A stretch of DNA of 23,258 bases from Gyrodactylus bullatarudis (GCA_012064415.1 SSNU01000048.1:71010-94267); one strand, 5' to 3'. Shown: positions 9,046-18,942, counted from the stretch's first letter. The notes: generated from the sequence alone by a model not told the origin. Numbers and translations: made by a program.

Positions 9046-9083
9046 GGTGAAATAACTGGTATCATCTTCTTTCTTTATTTGAT

Positions 9084-9755
9084 CAAGCTTCGTTAATTGG
9101 AGAATAAAAATATATTTATATCACTTTGGTAAATATTTAATGATATCAATTTTCAGCATGCTTTGTTCAAAATAAAATAGTCTTCTATACATTTGGCGGT
9201 TTTTAAGTTTAAAAAGTATGCCTGATAATTTAGACATAGTTACGCAAGTTTGCAATTTTTTCATTATTTTGCAGTAACACTTGTTTAAATCATACGGAAC
9301 TTGCATTAATCAATAGATTTCATGTTTCAAGAATTTAAGAGTATCCATTCAAGTTCTTAATAAAATTATGAAAATTTAACTATTTTGCGTAATGACTAAT
9401 AAGTAGGGGTGTTAAATTTATGTATACAGTTAATTCAATACATGATGACCAACGATATATTAACAATCCAAAACTTTTTCTATATATATGCCTCCCTCAA
9501 CAACCAATTATATTCGAATTTTTCAACATCCAATGAAAATCGAGATAGCAATTAGGAAACTTTTCTACCCTAGTTTTAGTTCTCTCCTTTTTCTCTATAA
9601 TGATACTATTATTTGAAATCTAGAATTTCGACTTATTTTCATTAGAAGGAGGCTAAGGCTTAATTTTTCATAATAGAAATTAATTTTTTGAAAAAGAATA
9701 TTTATAGAAAAAGTTATTCAAATTAAAAAAAATCTTCTTCCAGGATTATATTCAA
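9084..9755. other. Non-coding spacer with one dispersed repeat
   Basis: No gene. The block about 9516-9595 is an inverted copy of about 21245-21320. A 61-codon frame at 9121-9306 (minus) has no motif. Confidence 0.5.
9516..9595 (-). repeat. Dispersed repeat, partner at 21245-21320
   Basis: The reverse complement reads GGAGAGAACTAAAACTAGGG, then GAAAAGTTTCCTAATTGC and TATCTCGATTTTCATTGG, almost identical to 21255-21319. About 65 well-matched bases with no coding role seen. Confidence 0.75.
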
Positions 9756-11045
9756 TTAATTTAAGAATCTTGCCTTATATTCTTCCAATAACCATTCCTT
9801 TTTTCTTATATCAAAAATATACATGTTTATTGATTCAGAGATATCAATATTATTAAGATTATTTCTGGGAACCTGATATGAATGTATAAACTTGGTGTGC
9901 AAAAAAAAATTAACAATTGATTTTGGTTCGACTTCGTCCCTGGACTCTTTCGCAACCAGTAGACAGGTTTTCAAATTGATAAATTTGCTAATATCGCTGA
10001 CTTTAATCCCTTCGCGAATTAGTTTTTCATTCAATTTTCTTCTGTATATTGACTTGAATGAACGAATTATATGAGCATCCAGGGGTTGGTATACAGATGT
10101 ACAATTGGAAGACAAATATTCGGTCTTAATTCAATAGCTTAGTTTTATAAACAAGAATATATTTAAGAAAACTTATTCTTATATTTTTCAAGTCTTATAC
10201 CAGAATATTATGACTTGATGCATTATCAACAAACAGTAGAACCTTTATCTTCTTGAATCAACTCTTGATTCCAATACAATATGATACTTTTGAATAAATC
10301 CTTATTCATCCAACCTCGCTTGGATGATCTACAGTTGAGAATTTCTCTGTCATTTGTGTCAAAACACCGTGGTTTCTTGACGCTGTGGATAATTTTCAAA
10401 GGCCTCTTATCTCCAAGAGAATTAGTGTAGACGATTCTTCTTCTCTTTGAACCCTGAGGCATTTTTCATCGTCTTGGTCAAAATTTTTAGATTGAAACAA
10501 TGCAGCTTCGTCAAGATTGTAGATATTTTCCTTCTCATAGTCTCTGGTGACAAAAGGTAAGGCTGCAAAGAAATTCTCGACAGAATCACTTGGTACATTT
10601 TTAGATACACCGCAGAGCTGAATAAATGAAAAATTAATGAAATTCTAAAGATTTTTCATAGTTAGCAACTTACTTTTTAGAAAAAGAGTTTGTTCTTCAA
10701 GGAAAACTTTTTTAGGTGTGGATAGGAGGCTGTATAACCAAACATATTTAAATCCTTAGCTAGCTTAATTGCCATTTCCTTTCCTGTCACATAATTTTCT
10801 GGATCTTCTGAAGCTTCTTCAACTTTATCTCACCGAATTCATTCATAGCTGGCTCAATTCTTGAACAATTCATGTCTACTTTGGAGGCATTTAACGTTAG
10901 ATCTGTAAGTTGATTGAATCTCCGAATGCTTTTAACTGATTTACCAACACATTTGTTCAGACGACACTGACTGAAACCATCTTTGAGCCTTTTGATCTTT
11001 GATACGAAGATTTCTTGTGGAACTAACTCGACTGAAACATTGTAT
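9756..11045 (-). pseudogene. pogo/Tigger-type DDE_1 transposase (CENP-B/jerky-like), decayed
   Basis: Minus-strand remnant of a pogo/Tigger transposase spread over several frames. In order: N-terminal region (10830-11040) with SVKSIRRFNQ; a CENP-B-type DNA-binding block (about 10680-10810, GKEMAIKLAKDLNMFGY...HLKKFSLK); YNLDEAALF (about 10500-10528, first catalytic Asp); KRRRIVYTN and KKPRCF; VLLFVDNASSH (about 10217-10245, second Asp); and SSNCTSVYQPLDAHIIRSFK (third Asp, about 10077) followed by YRRKLNEKL and a tail ending at a stop at 9756. The break between LKNIRI and EYLSSN falls at the same place as the 53-bp intron of the plus-strand relative at 17217-17269, so it is probably a conserved intron. 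All three Asp residues are present, but stops and frameshifts kill it. Confidence 0.85.
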
Positions 11046-11171
11046 ATCTAAGTATAAATTTGAGAATAAATTCTGTAATAGCCCAATTCGATTTTAGTAA
11101 TTCCTGTCATAAAATTACTGTCGATCTTAAGGGATTTCATGATTTCTGTGGACTCATAAGAAATTTGTTTT

Positions 11172-12000
11172 CTAATTTTGAACCAAGTAGTTCTTCAGGG
11201 AGCTGTTCGGCATATATTGTCTATAACGTTGTTCGCTTGCTGCCTGACTATGTTGTCTTCTGGCTTGTATTGGTCTGTCTGTAGAAGGAGGAGAAAAGGG
11301 TGTAGTATTTCTTAAACAGCAAGGATTATAAAAATTATAATGATTGTTACAATAATCAGAATTATTAGAGTAATAACTCTGATAATATAATTCATTACTT
11401 GAAGGAAAATTAAAATAAAGATTAGAATAAAAAACATTTAGATTACCCTGATAAAAACAGTTAGGACTCACACAATATTTCGAATACAAGTCGTATTCTT
11501 CTTCTGGCGTGAGATTTTTCAATAAACTTAAGATACTTAAAACCTTGTGTGTCCAATCTAAACATTAAACCAATCAGATTTCTTCTCAACTTTAATCAAT
11601 TAATTCTAACCAACGATTTCCAATATTTATATCCGTCTTATTACCATTAACAACCTCGTTTAGTTTAATTTCTATAGATTCCAAAATTATACTTATTTCT
11701 CATGTTTCCTAGACTTTTTACGTTATTAAAATCTATAATATGATCTGGATTGTCAGCCCAGTGTTTAGCTAGTGCTGATTTGTCTACCTGTACTTTTTCT
11801 ATAGCCTTCTTATGCTCTCTACACCTAATCTCAAAATTTCTTTCGGTACGACCTATGTATGATTTTTCGCACGAAAAAGTTATTTTATAAATGCCTTGAA
11901 TCTCGTCTAGATCAAAATTTTATTTTTCAGTCAAAAATCTTCCTGTTTTATTACCTAACCTGAAAATAGTCTTAATACCAATTTTTTTTAAACTGAAGAT
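11172..12000 (-). pseudogene. Penelope-like element C-terminal part with GIY-YIG endonuclease
   Basis: Minus strand, 5'-truncated (no RT palm). Leading in: FRLGNKTGRFL and LDEIQGIYKITFSCEKSYIG (about 11855-11910), then RTERNFEIRCREH, KSALAKHW and a NIGNRW block (about 11600). This is the GIY-YIG nuclease attached to Penelope RTs: the GIY..F and YIG elements, the R-x3-EH motif and the ALA.H motif are visible. A Tyr/Ser/Asn-rich 116-codon frame (11172-11522) then ends SSLKNYLVQN and a stop. Several frame changes separate the blocks. The flank 11988-12194, a frame without a known motif, may be upstream linker sequence of the same element. Confidence 0.75.
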
Positions 12001-12194
12001 ATATCAATACTTAAATGTGAAAAATCCATTAAAACAATATTATTAAAATCAAAAACAAAATTATTATTATCAAATTTATCTTTTATACTAACAATACAGG
12101 TAAAAGCTCTGTAAAGTGACACGAATTGTGTGAAAATTGAAGTGTAACTTTCACTCCAATTTGGACCAATAGAATTTCGTTTTTGTTCGGCCAA

Positions 12195-12822
12195 TCAGAA
12201 TGAAGCAATATTCTTCCGAAAAAATATTACCAAGTATAATGTGTTTCAAGGAATGTCCTTGTTTTACTAGATTTTTAGATAATCTCAACTTATATATCTG
12301 ATTAAATTCCACTTCCAATTATCTTCCCATCATACCAGGAAGTAGCTTTAGCAAAGAGAGCCAAGATATTAACCCGATGCACTAAATTTTAGTATCACTA
12401 GATTCTGCGAAAAATTCTGAGTCAGTGGGTAAAATTTCAACCCTATATTTAAGAATTTGTCGCTACAACTTAGTTTTAAAATTTGTACGAGATTAATAAT
12501 TTCAATATCTTTATTTTTCTCCATCATACATAATCACAGGATGTGTCATCCGTTGTTGAATGCTCGAATAATATGGATGTGTGTGTGTGATGTACATTGA
12601 TATGTGAAAAGATGTCAATCATATCTTGAATCTCCCCCCTTCCCTGCAATACTTTTGTAATGCCTTTTTGTTTGTCAAACCTTTTGTGTATCACGCTCTT
12701 TTCCCATACATAAACCTATGTATCCCTTCTTAAAATTTGGGGGAACTCAGAGAGATAGACAGACCACATTGACATGACTAATTTAGAATAACTTTTCGTC
12801 ATACATTCATCTTAATTAAACC
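12195..12822. other. Non-coding spacer
   Basis: No gene seen. Contains a short GT run (about 12577-12591). It leads directly into the ATG of the transposase remnant at 12823, so it may include that element's 5' untranslated or terminal sequence, but no terminal repeat was recognised. Confidence 0.4.
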
Positions 12823-13605
12823 ATGCCTTATACAAACAAACAGAAACCAGAGATTCTTGAAGAAATGAATGAAATAAATCATTCAGCCAAAGTAATAATA
12901 GCTAACAAATATGACGTTTCCCTCAGAACAATAATCGGCAAAAAGCATCTTCTCGTATCGCAGCAAATATTGGATATGATTATACCAATAGATTCCAACG
13001 CCTTAATGAACGCATTGACGAGCAAGTAGAGGAGCTTAAGCTCAAAAGAAATGAAGTTATTGAGGCAAGACATGTCCGTGACATCGTAGATGTTGTGGTC
13101 CATAGTCAAAATTTATCACGTATGTATGGTGAATCTCATTACGTTTCTCGGATTTTGAAAGACCACAACATTCAAAATTTCAACGTAAGTTTGAAGGCTC
13201 GATAATCAAACTACTCATTAAAAAAATTTTCAGGAGTATAAGAAACTTACCAAAATCTTGTACTTTGCGGGTTCTTCAGAAGAGGAGTTATGTAAATTCT
13301 TTTATGTACGCACCGACTTTCACAGAAAACAGGAGAATTTCTTCCTGATTGTAAGAATAGTACGCTTTGATTCCCAATTGTCAGATTCCATAAGTTTTTT
13401 CAATAAGTCTAACCCCGGATTACATGCAGTTCGCGTGAAGAACAGGTATTACATCTTGAAGGATTTACTCATGTTTTTCTTCACTCTCAATCAAAGTTTG
13501 GATTCTAAAGTATTCCTTCTTGTCAACGTAAATGAGTTTGTAGGACAGCAGCTATATCGCTGTCCACTTAATCTTGAACTTCTAATTCATAATGAATCTT
13601 GCCTT
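12823..13605 (+). pseudogene. mariner-related transposase, DUF4817 HTH plus start of DDE_3
   Basis: Begins MPYTNKQKPEILEEMNEINH at an ATG; an early frame change (near 12920) leads to RQKASSRIAAN...RFQRLNE and then YGESHYVSRILKDHNIQNFN, which matches the HTH layout (MP.TN.EK..., ..SHSTVHRILKENKLHP) of arthropod DUF4817/DDE_3 transposases. An intron follows at 13185-13233 (GTAAGTTT...ATTTTCAG, 49 bp). The next exon, read as EYKKLTKILYFAGSSEEELC, RFDSQLSDSISFFNKSNPGL and HAVRVKNRYY, corresponds loosely to the first catalytic strand and the NPHAVR block. The catalytic C-terminus is missing: LINE copy 1 sequence starts near 13610. Degenerate; family from my own pattern matching. Confidence 0.6.
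13185..13233 (+). other. 49-bp intron in transposase remnant
   Basis: Donor GTAAGTTT, acceptor ATTTTCAG; removal keeps the frame open from ILKDHNIQNFN into EYKKLTK. Its length is close to the 53- and 56-bp introns at 17217 and 16271. Confidence 0.6.
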
Positions 13606-13702
13606 CACTATCATAATACAACATTTATGAGTTTTGCTGAATTTAATAAATAACTGAAAAAATCAATAAAGAAAAACACTAAAGATTTTTTACAAAATTA
13701 GC

Positions 13703-15013
13703 ATGAATATACTTGTAAGTAGTCATGTAAATTTTATTCACAGTATTTATAAAATTTTTCAAAATTTACTTTTTTCTTACACCATTCCTGACTTTAAACT
13801 ACTAGCAAGAGTTATTCCCATACCTAAGCCTAATAGTAATGAATTTAGACCAATAACATTACAAAATAATCTTATGAAGATCATCGACTCAATTTTATTC
13901 GTCAAGATTCTTAGCATAATTAATTTAAATAAAATTGATCCAAATCAGCATGGTTTTTGTCGAGGAAAATCATGCGAAACAAATATATTTGATTTTCTAA
14001 ACTATGTCTCACTTCTCGAGAAAGAAAAAAAGAAATCCATTGTCATCTACATTGATTTATCTAAAGCTTTCGACAAGATTTATATTCATAAAATCATTGA
14101 AATATGTCATGAATATGGCATATGCTCATATCTTCTTAATATGTTAATACAATACCTTACTAAACGTAGGCAATTCGTTTCTCATGAAAACAAAGATTCA
14201 ACTCCCAAACAAATAACTTCTGGAGTTCCACAAGGCTCTAGAGTTGGACCTCTACTGTTCAATATTGTATTCTCAAAAATCAATGTTGACGGAGCTAAGA
14301 TTTTTAAATATGCTGACGATATGAAAATAGTTTTCAGTTTTGATGATTTTATCGATATAAATTTTATAAACTCATCATTAAAATCCCTTACTAATGATCT
14401 GTTAACTCTGGGGCTTAGCATAAATGAAAGTAAAACATTCTACATGACTCCTTTCACAACAATTCCTATCAACAATAATATATGTATTAATGATAAAATA
14501 ATAAACCCCAAATTCACGGTTCGTGATTTAGGAGTTAAATATAATAATTTTCTTGATTTTACAGAACATTATAAGGAAATCTATAAGTCTTTTGTCAGCA
14601 GATGTATACAAATACACAAATGTATCAAAAATGACTTTATGAAGGTATTCTTATACAAAATGGTGGCCCGAACTGTTGTCGAGTTCTGCTCTGGATGTTG
14701 GAACCCAGAAAAAATTGAATGGTCCAAGAAGTTTCAGAGAGTCGCCAGAACTTTTCGAAACAAACTATCTGCCCAGTACAGAAAACAACTTGGTCAACCC
14801 TCAGAGTCTATCAAAATTCGAAGAGATATAAAAAGTCTCATACTTATTAGAAAATCCCTGAGGCCCCAGAGAATCTCTAGACTTAGAGAACGCTACAGAA
14901 TTGAAGGACATGTAAAAAATCTAGCTATTTTGAATCGATGTAAAAAACACTTTGATAAACTACCTAACTCCTTGAAGAGAAAAAACTCGAAAGAGTTCTC
15001 TCAAGAAATATAA
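13703..15013 (+). CDS. Non-LTR retrotransposon reverse transcriptase
   Basis: 436-codon open frame, the longest here. It would copy LINE RNA into cDNA at the nick. Visible RT motifs: LLARVIPIPKPNSNEFRPIT (residues about 34-53), QHGFCRGKSCET (about 81-92), IDLSKAFDKI (motif A), SGVPQGSRVGPLLFNIVF (motif B, 172-190), KYADDMKIVF (motif C, catalytic Asp pair), LGLSINESKTF (motif D), VRDLGVKYNN, then the post-RT block VVEFCSGCWNPEK and RRDIKSLILIRKSLRP. The layout fits Jockey/CR1-like clades. The ATG is internal to the domain: upstream, MSFAEFNK at about 13625-13651 is the natural continuation but is cut by a stop and a frame change, so the RT N-terminus and endonuclease are lost. Stop TAA 15011-15013. 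Confidence 0.9.
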   Translation: MNILVSSHVNFIHSIYKIFQNLLFSYTIPDFKLLARVIPIPKPNSNEFRPITLQNNLMKIIDSILFVKILSIINLNKIDPNQHGFCRGKSCETNIFDFLNYVSLLEKEKKKSIVIYIDLSKAFDKIYIHKIIEICHEYGICSYLLNMLIQYLTKRRQFVSHENKDSTPKQITSGVPQGSRVGPLLFNIVFSKINVDGAKIFKYADDMKIVFSFDDFIDINFINSSLKSLTNDLLTLGLSINESKTFYMTPFTTIPINNNICINDKIINPKFTVRDLGVKYNNFLDFTEHYKEIYKSFVSRCIQIHKCIKNDFMKVFLYKMVARTVVEFCSGCWNPEKIEWSKKFQRVARTFRNKLSAQYRKQLGQPSESIKIRRDIKSLILIRKSLRPQRISRLRERYRIEGHVKNLAILNRCKKHFDKLPNSLKRKNSKEFSQEI

Positions 15014-15939
15014 ACCAGATTTATAAACTAAAAAAAGAAAAGAAGTTATTACTATCAAATTTATATACAATACCAGATTTTTCTTGAAGTATATTTTAAA
15101 GACGAAGATATATATATTTACTAGTATCAAAATATTTAGTAAATCAACATCAAGTTACTCAAAATATGTCTTGTGAAGATATTTATTGTTTTGCTAATCA
15201 TTTTTCATATTCATTCCTTTTTATTCTTCTCAACTGACTCTTCATAAATATCAAAGTCTTCACTGATCATTAGAATTAAAAAGATAAAATCTACCAGTCA
15301 CAAACTAATTTGTTGAAAGTAGCTTGAAATATCATGTATCTAGAGCCATTGCAAAGACAAATAATAATAATAATAAACTGCTCTCCTCATGATATTTTCA
15401 GCCCATAATTAATTATAAAAAAAAATCAAATACACAGAATAAAAGGCTGTATATTGCTGTGGAATCTTCACCATCAGCTTATGAAAATATTTCTAAAATA
15501 AAAACAAACTGAAGTTATTATTATTATCAAAAAATTAAAAAAAGGACATGTAGATTAAATGTAATTCATAATGAACGATTAACTGATATAAAGTGAATGT
15601 TTCAGGAAGAGAAACTATATTAATGAAGAGAAAGTAATGGACAAATTGTAACAAAAAAACTATTTATCTTCATAAGGTATAGTGCCTGACCGTAAATTAC
15701 AAATGCTTCGATACTAGTTATCATATATGTATCAACTCTTTATCAAAAAGGAAGAAAAAAAATGAAAAAATTAACAAGATGCATTTATTTTATTATTATT
15801 ATATAAACATAGAGTTCTAAATATTAATTTATTATACTTATTTTGTATGAAGATTAATTTCTATCAACTTTTCTATGTGAAAATGAAAATTGTAAGGCAG
15901 AACATATGTGTTGTTCAATAAATTTTTCATTCATTCATT
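15014..15939 (+). other. 3' UTR of LINE copy 1
   Basis: Non-coding, very AT-rich, with an ATA trinucleotide run near 15360. It shares only the terminal block (GTAA.GCAG.AC.TAT, GTTCAATAAAT) with copies 2 and 3. That block plus the short CATT tail is probably what the RT recognises. Confidence 0.7.
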
Positions 15940-16270
15940 GATGTTTCCTCGGCTCGATATTATTTTTTTAAAGTTAAAACTTGATATTGAACGGAGACTT
16001 CCAGAGTTGACTTACGATGAGTTAATACAGAGATTTCCTGACCATAATATCGCAATTCTCAAGAATTTGAAAGTTTAGGATTTGGTTTCCTCCGAACTTT
16101 TCAAGAACGAATATCAAGAAAGGATTTTCAATCTGTTACTCGTTATTAGTAGTAATCTCAAAGAGCTTGGATATTGGAGGGATAAGATTCTTATCGATTG
16201 GATTAGAAAAGTCCATTTCCCTATTTTTGAAAACTTTACATGTCGCTTTTTAAGGTTTTTCAAAGCTAAA

Positions 16271-16326
16271 GTAAGTTTTAACATTTATATTAAAACTAAA
16301 ATAGAAAAATTAATTGTAAATTTTAG
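16271..16326 (+). other. 56-bp intron in pogo/Tigger gene
   Basis: GTAAGTTTTAAC donor and AAATTTTAG acceptor; splicing joins FFKAK to RIDRYLS in one open frame and removes the stop at 16331. Confidence 0.6.
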
Positions 16327-17216
16327 CGAATAGATCGCTATCTTTCTATACAAGAAAGGTTCCAGCTTATAACTTTCTTTGCTGACAATATTGGTCCTCA
16401 ATTTTTATTATGTGTTTTCAATTTTTCGCCTAGTACAGTTTACAAAACTGTTGAAAAAAAGCAGTCATCTTGGAAGCCTTAGCAGCCAGGCAAATGCGTC
16501 TTCCTTCTGGAGAAAGTGAAATATCTTCGTCAATCAATGAGAGAATAAATCAGCTGCTTTCTTCAAATATTAGTAATGACGATTTGGAACTGATTGGTAA
16601 GGAAATAACTGTTTCTAAAGGAGTATTTTTTCGGGGAAGCAAATCATTCTACAAAAACTTCAAAAAAGACATAGATTGGTTGTTAGAGCTGTAAGTTAGT
16701 TGTTATGACTTTTAAGCCTTGTGGTGATAAGTTGGATGCCCCTCTCGAAAAAATAGCCGCATTTCGAGATGCTCTTCCATCAGTGAATGGAGGTTACCAA
16801 CCGAAACAACTTTGGAACCTTGATGAAGCGGGTCTTTATGTTTACAACTTCTTTTCAAAAGTCCTGGCCAAAATAGGATCTAAAGTTTTTGGCAGAAAGA
16901 AATCCAAAGTTAGATTCACTCTCGTTGTCGCAGTGAGTGCTACTGGACAGAAGAGGAAACTTTGGATTATTGGGGAACATAAGAACCCAAGATGCTTCAA
17001 AAACAGGCCAGATATATTACACAAAATTAAGCATTCGCATGATAAGTCTTCATGGATGACAAAAGAACAGTTTAGGAATATCTACAAGCGTGGGACAGAA
17101 CTCTCGGTCGTCAAAGAAGGCTTGAAGATAGGAAAATTCTTCTATTCGTCGACCAATGCAGTGCTCACTTTAAGCATTGTAAGGAGGACCTTCAGAGATC
17201 CCTTCGAAATATAAAA

Positions 17217-17269
17217 GTATTAATTTTCTTTTATTGTAATTTTCTTTTTAATTCTTTGATAATTTTCAG
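17217..17269 (+). other. 53-bp intron in pogo/Tigger catalytic domain
   Basis: GTATTAAT donor, AATTTTCAG acceptor. Joins LQRSLRNIK to IVYLPENSTSV, restoring the DDE_1 reading. The minus-strand relative at about 10125-10190 is interrupted at the same residue position. Confidence 0.75.
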
Positions 17270-17495
17270 ATTGTCTATCTTCCTGAAAATTCTACTTCTG
17301 TTCTACAGCCAATTGATACGGGAATAATTAGGAAGTTCAAGGCTATGTATAATAAGAAACTACAAACTTTAAGGTCTGAGAGAGGTGCCTATGTCAATGA
17401 CTTAGGGAGAATCATGAACCTGGCCGATAGCATTGACATTGCTACCAAAATTTGGGAAGATATCGGACCTGACGTGATTGTAAAATGCTGGGAAG

Positions 17496-17892
17496 AAACT
17501 GTTGTTTTCTGTATACTCGAGTTTGGATTTCAGCTTCTGTTCTCATTAGTTTCATATCTAGAAAATTCAAAGAGTTATCTTCTTCTTTTTCTGTTGTCAA
17601 TTTTATGGTTCTATATTCCCTTCCTATTTTAGATATAGCTATACTTATTTGTCGATTCGTAGCCTTCGATATTACTAAATAGTCATCTAAGTACCTTATG
17701 AGTAATTTTGGCCTAATTTCCTTAATAAGCATGTTATCTATTCTAGTCATGAATATATTCGCTATTGTTGGAGATAAAGGATTTCCCATAGCTAAACCAA
17801 AATTTTGAATATAAAACTTCTGATTAAATCTAAAAATAGTAGCATTTAGACATATTTTAGAAGCCTTAATCACAAAATCTATTTTCTGGAAA
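17496..17892 (-). pseudogene. Penelope-like reverse transcriptase palm, inverted segment
   Basis: Minus-strand frame with Penelope RT hallmarks: FNQKFYIQNFGLAMGNPLSP (RT4-type motif), ANIFMTRID, LIRYLDDYLVIS (catalytic YLDD-type Asp pair), then TIKLTTEKEED, NSLNFLDMKLMRTEAE and TRVYRKQQF. These follow the Penelope order G.AMG.PLSP / RY.DD / FLD / VYRK. The frame is open on both sides by chance: upstream of about 17892 it reads antisense of the plus-strand segment, and below about 17496 antisense of the pogo gene. N-terminal RT and thumb parts are missing. Confidence 0.82.
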
Positions 17893-18579
17893 GAAAAAGA
17901 AGAAGATAACTCTTTGAATTTTCTAGATATGAAACTAATGAGAACTAATGATACTATCAAATAGACCTGTTGAAATCCTTCCTCTTCAGTTCTGTTTGTA
18001 TCGTTTGTATCTTTCAAAGGAGATAACCATGGATCAATATTGGAACAAATAGTAAACGAGTTATTCCAAACAACTTTTCTAAGAAAGAAAATTAGATATA
18101 TTTTCAAGACTAATAAAATGTTTACGAATGAATCTAAGGACCTCTTGGATTATAATAAGTCTTCTTATGTTGTGTACAAATTCCAGTATCCATGTAAAGC
18201 AGAGTACATTGGTCACACTACGAGGAGACTCGAGGATAGAATAGATGAACATCTCTATACTGGAAACACAGCAGTGAGGGATCATCTCAAGGTATGTGAC
18301 AAAAAAGCCTCCCCAGCAAACTTTTATATTCTCTATAGACAAAATGGGAGGAATGTCAACACATTAAAACTTGCAGAAGCTTTCTTTATTAAAAGAGAGA
18401 ACCCAATCTTATGCAAGCAAAAGACTTGTTAAGACGTTAGGTCTAAATTGGCAAATAAGAGAAACGGAAATAGAGCAGTCGTTGAAACTAACAGTCAACC
18501 AGAGGAAAAAAGAAAAAGAAACCGAAACTCGGACACAATAATACAAACCAACAAAATCACGAAGTATTTTAGCCAATGA
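17890..18579 (+). pseudogene. Penelope-like RT end plus GIY-YIG endonuclease
   Basis: One reading frame from about 17890 to the TGA at 18577-18579, with in-frame stops at 17962, 17971 and 18430. It starts EKEEDNSLNFLDMKLMRT, then after a stretch with two stops reads FLRKKIRYIFKTNKMF and KDLLDYNKSS. The GIY-YIG nuclease follows: VVYKFQYPC (V-Y-K-F replaces the first GIY part, as in Penelope), EYIGHTTRRLEDRIDEH, AVRDHLKVC and KLAEAFFIKRENPILCKQ. After the TAA at 18430 the same frame continues with a basic, Asn-rich tail (EEKRKRNRN) ending TNKITKYFSQ. The part between RT core and endonuclease is shorter than expected, so a deletion is likely. Confidence 0.82.
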
Positions 18580-18804
18580 TCATTATTTCCAAAAGATATC
18601 AAAAAATCTACCTATTACGTTTATTAACCTTGTCTGTCAAACTTTCTTTTAAGTTATATAATTATGTTAAATTGAAACTTTATCGCCTCTATCATAGAAC
18701 ATACAATATCATACATATATTATTCTTCATTGTTACAACTCTGTTAATGTATCTTAATAAGAAAATGTACACAGTCATATATCATATATGTAATCAGAAT
18801 GTAA

Positions 18805-18820
18805 CCCACCCTAGGGTGGG
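18805..18820. repeat. Perfect 16-bp palindrome
   Basis: CCCACCCTAGGGTGGG, a GC-rich self-complementary block in otherwise AT-rich 3' UTR. Confidence 0.85.
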
Positions 18821-18942
18821 AAATATCAATCATCACAAACCCTACCCGATTGACAATGTAATAAATTTTTAGATGTACCCCAACACAACGAGAGAGCCAA
18901 TCAGATTTATTTATATTTCTCTTTGTATTTTACTATATATTT

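Larger units (their letters stand above)
8847..9083. repeat. Inverted repeat with two opposed hammerhead-like motifs
   Basis: Arms of about 90 bp (8847-8936 and 8994-9083) around a spacer near 60 bp. Each outer arm carries AAATAAAGAAAGAA.ATGAT, CCAGTTA and AAGGCCTATATTTCGGGC (or its complement), and each inner end a TGATAC/TATC and CATATAA match. The arms differ at scattered positions, so the structure is not new. The shared core CTGATGA...CCCGAAATA recalls the Penelope 3'-end motif at 18956. Confidence 0.75.
13610..15939 (+). mobile_element. LINE copy 1 (Jockey/CR1-like), 5'-truncated
   Basis: Homology with LINE copy 2 starts near TTTATGAGTTTT (about 13619) and runs through the RT ORF. It ends with GTAAGGCAGAACATATGTG, CAATAAA (15916-15922) and a TCATTCATTCATT tail to 15939. 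No endonuclease domain remains. The 3' UTR (15014-15939) is largely different from that of copies 2 and 3 except for the last ~40 bases, so copy 1 belongs to another subfamily. Confidence 0.85.
15975..17495 (+). pseudogene. pogo/Tigger-type DDE_1 transposase with introns
   Basis: Near-complete but broken pogo/Tigger gene. An unassigned leader (15980-16270; KLDIERRLPELTYDELIQRF, ELGYWRDKILIDWIRK) is spliced by a 56-bp intron (16271-16326) to RIDRYLSIQERFQLITFFAD and SPSTVYKTVEKKQSSW (HTH-like). One frame change near 16470 leads to the CENP-B-like part ending RGSKSFYKNFKKDIDWLLEL. Then FRDALPSVNGGYQPKQLWNLDEAGLY (first Asp), KSKVRFTLVVAVSATGQKRK, NPRCFKNRPD and WMTKEQFRNIYKR; a one-base loss at 17090/17091 shifts to WDRTLGRQRRLEDRKILLFV and DQCSAHFKH (second Asp). 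After a 53-bp intron come LPENSTSVLQPIDTGIIRKF (third Asp) and IMNLADSI...IWEDIGPDVIVKCWE. All three Asp remain; the second to third spacing is 36 residues, longer than the usual 29-35. It stops abruptly where Penelope sequence begins near 17496. Confidence 0.87.

Noticed and set aside
12577..12593. GT-rich microsatellite as a regulatory or Z-DNA element
   Set aside because: Too short to be more than background simple repeat.
14182..14421. 79-codon minus-strand frame inside the RT
   Set aside because: Antisense of RT motifs B and C of LINE copy 1.
13610..15939. LINE copy 1 as a simple insertion into the DUF4817 transposase
   Set aside because: The right flank continues with pogo/Tigger sequence, not with the missing part of the DUF4817 gene, so a plain insertion is not shown.
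17893..18107. Apparent N-terminal 70 residues of the minus-strand RT frame
   Set aside because: This part is antisense to the plus-strand Penelope segment; the RT homology begins only below about 17892.
18079..18342. 87-codon minus-strand frame
   Set aside because: Antisense shadow of the GIY-YIG domain.
18576..18872. 98-codon plus-strand frame after the GIY-YIG ORF
   Set aside because: Low-complexity Ile/Leu/Tyr-rich translation, overlaps the Penelope stop, lies in its 3' UTR.
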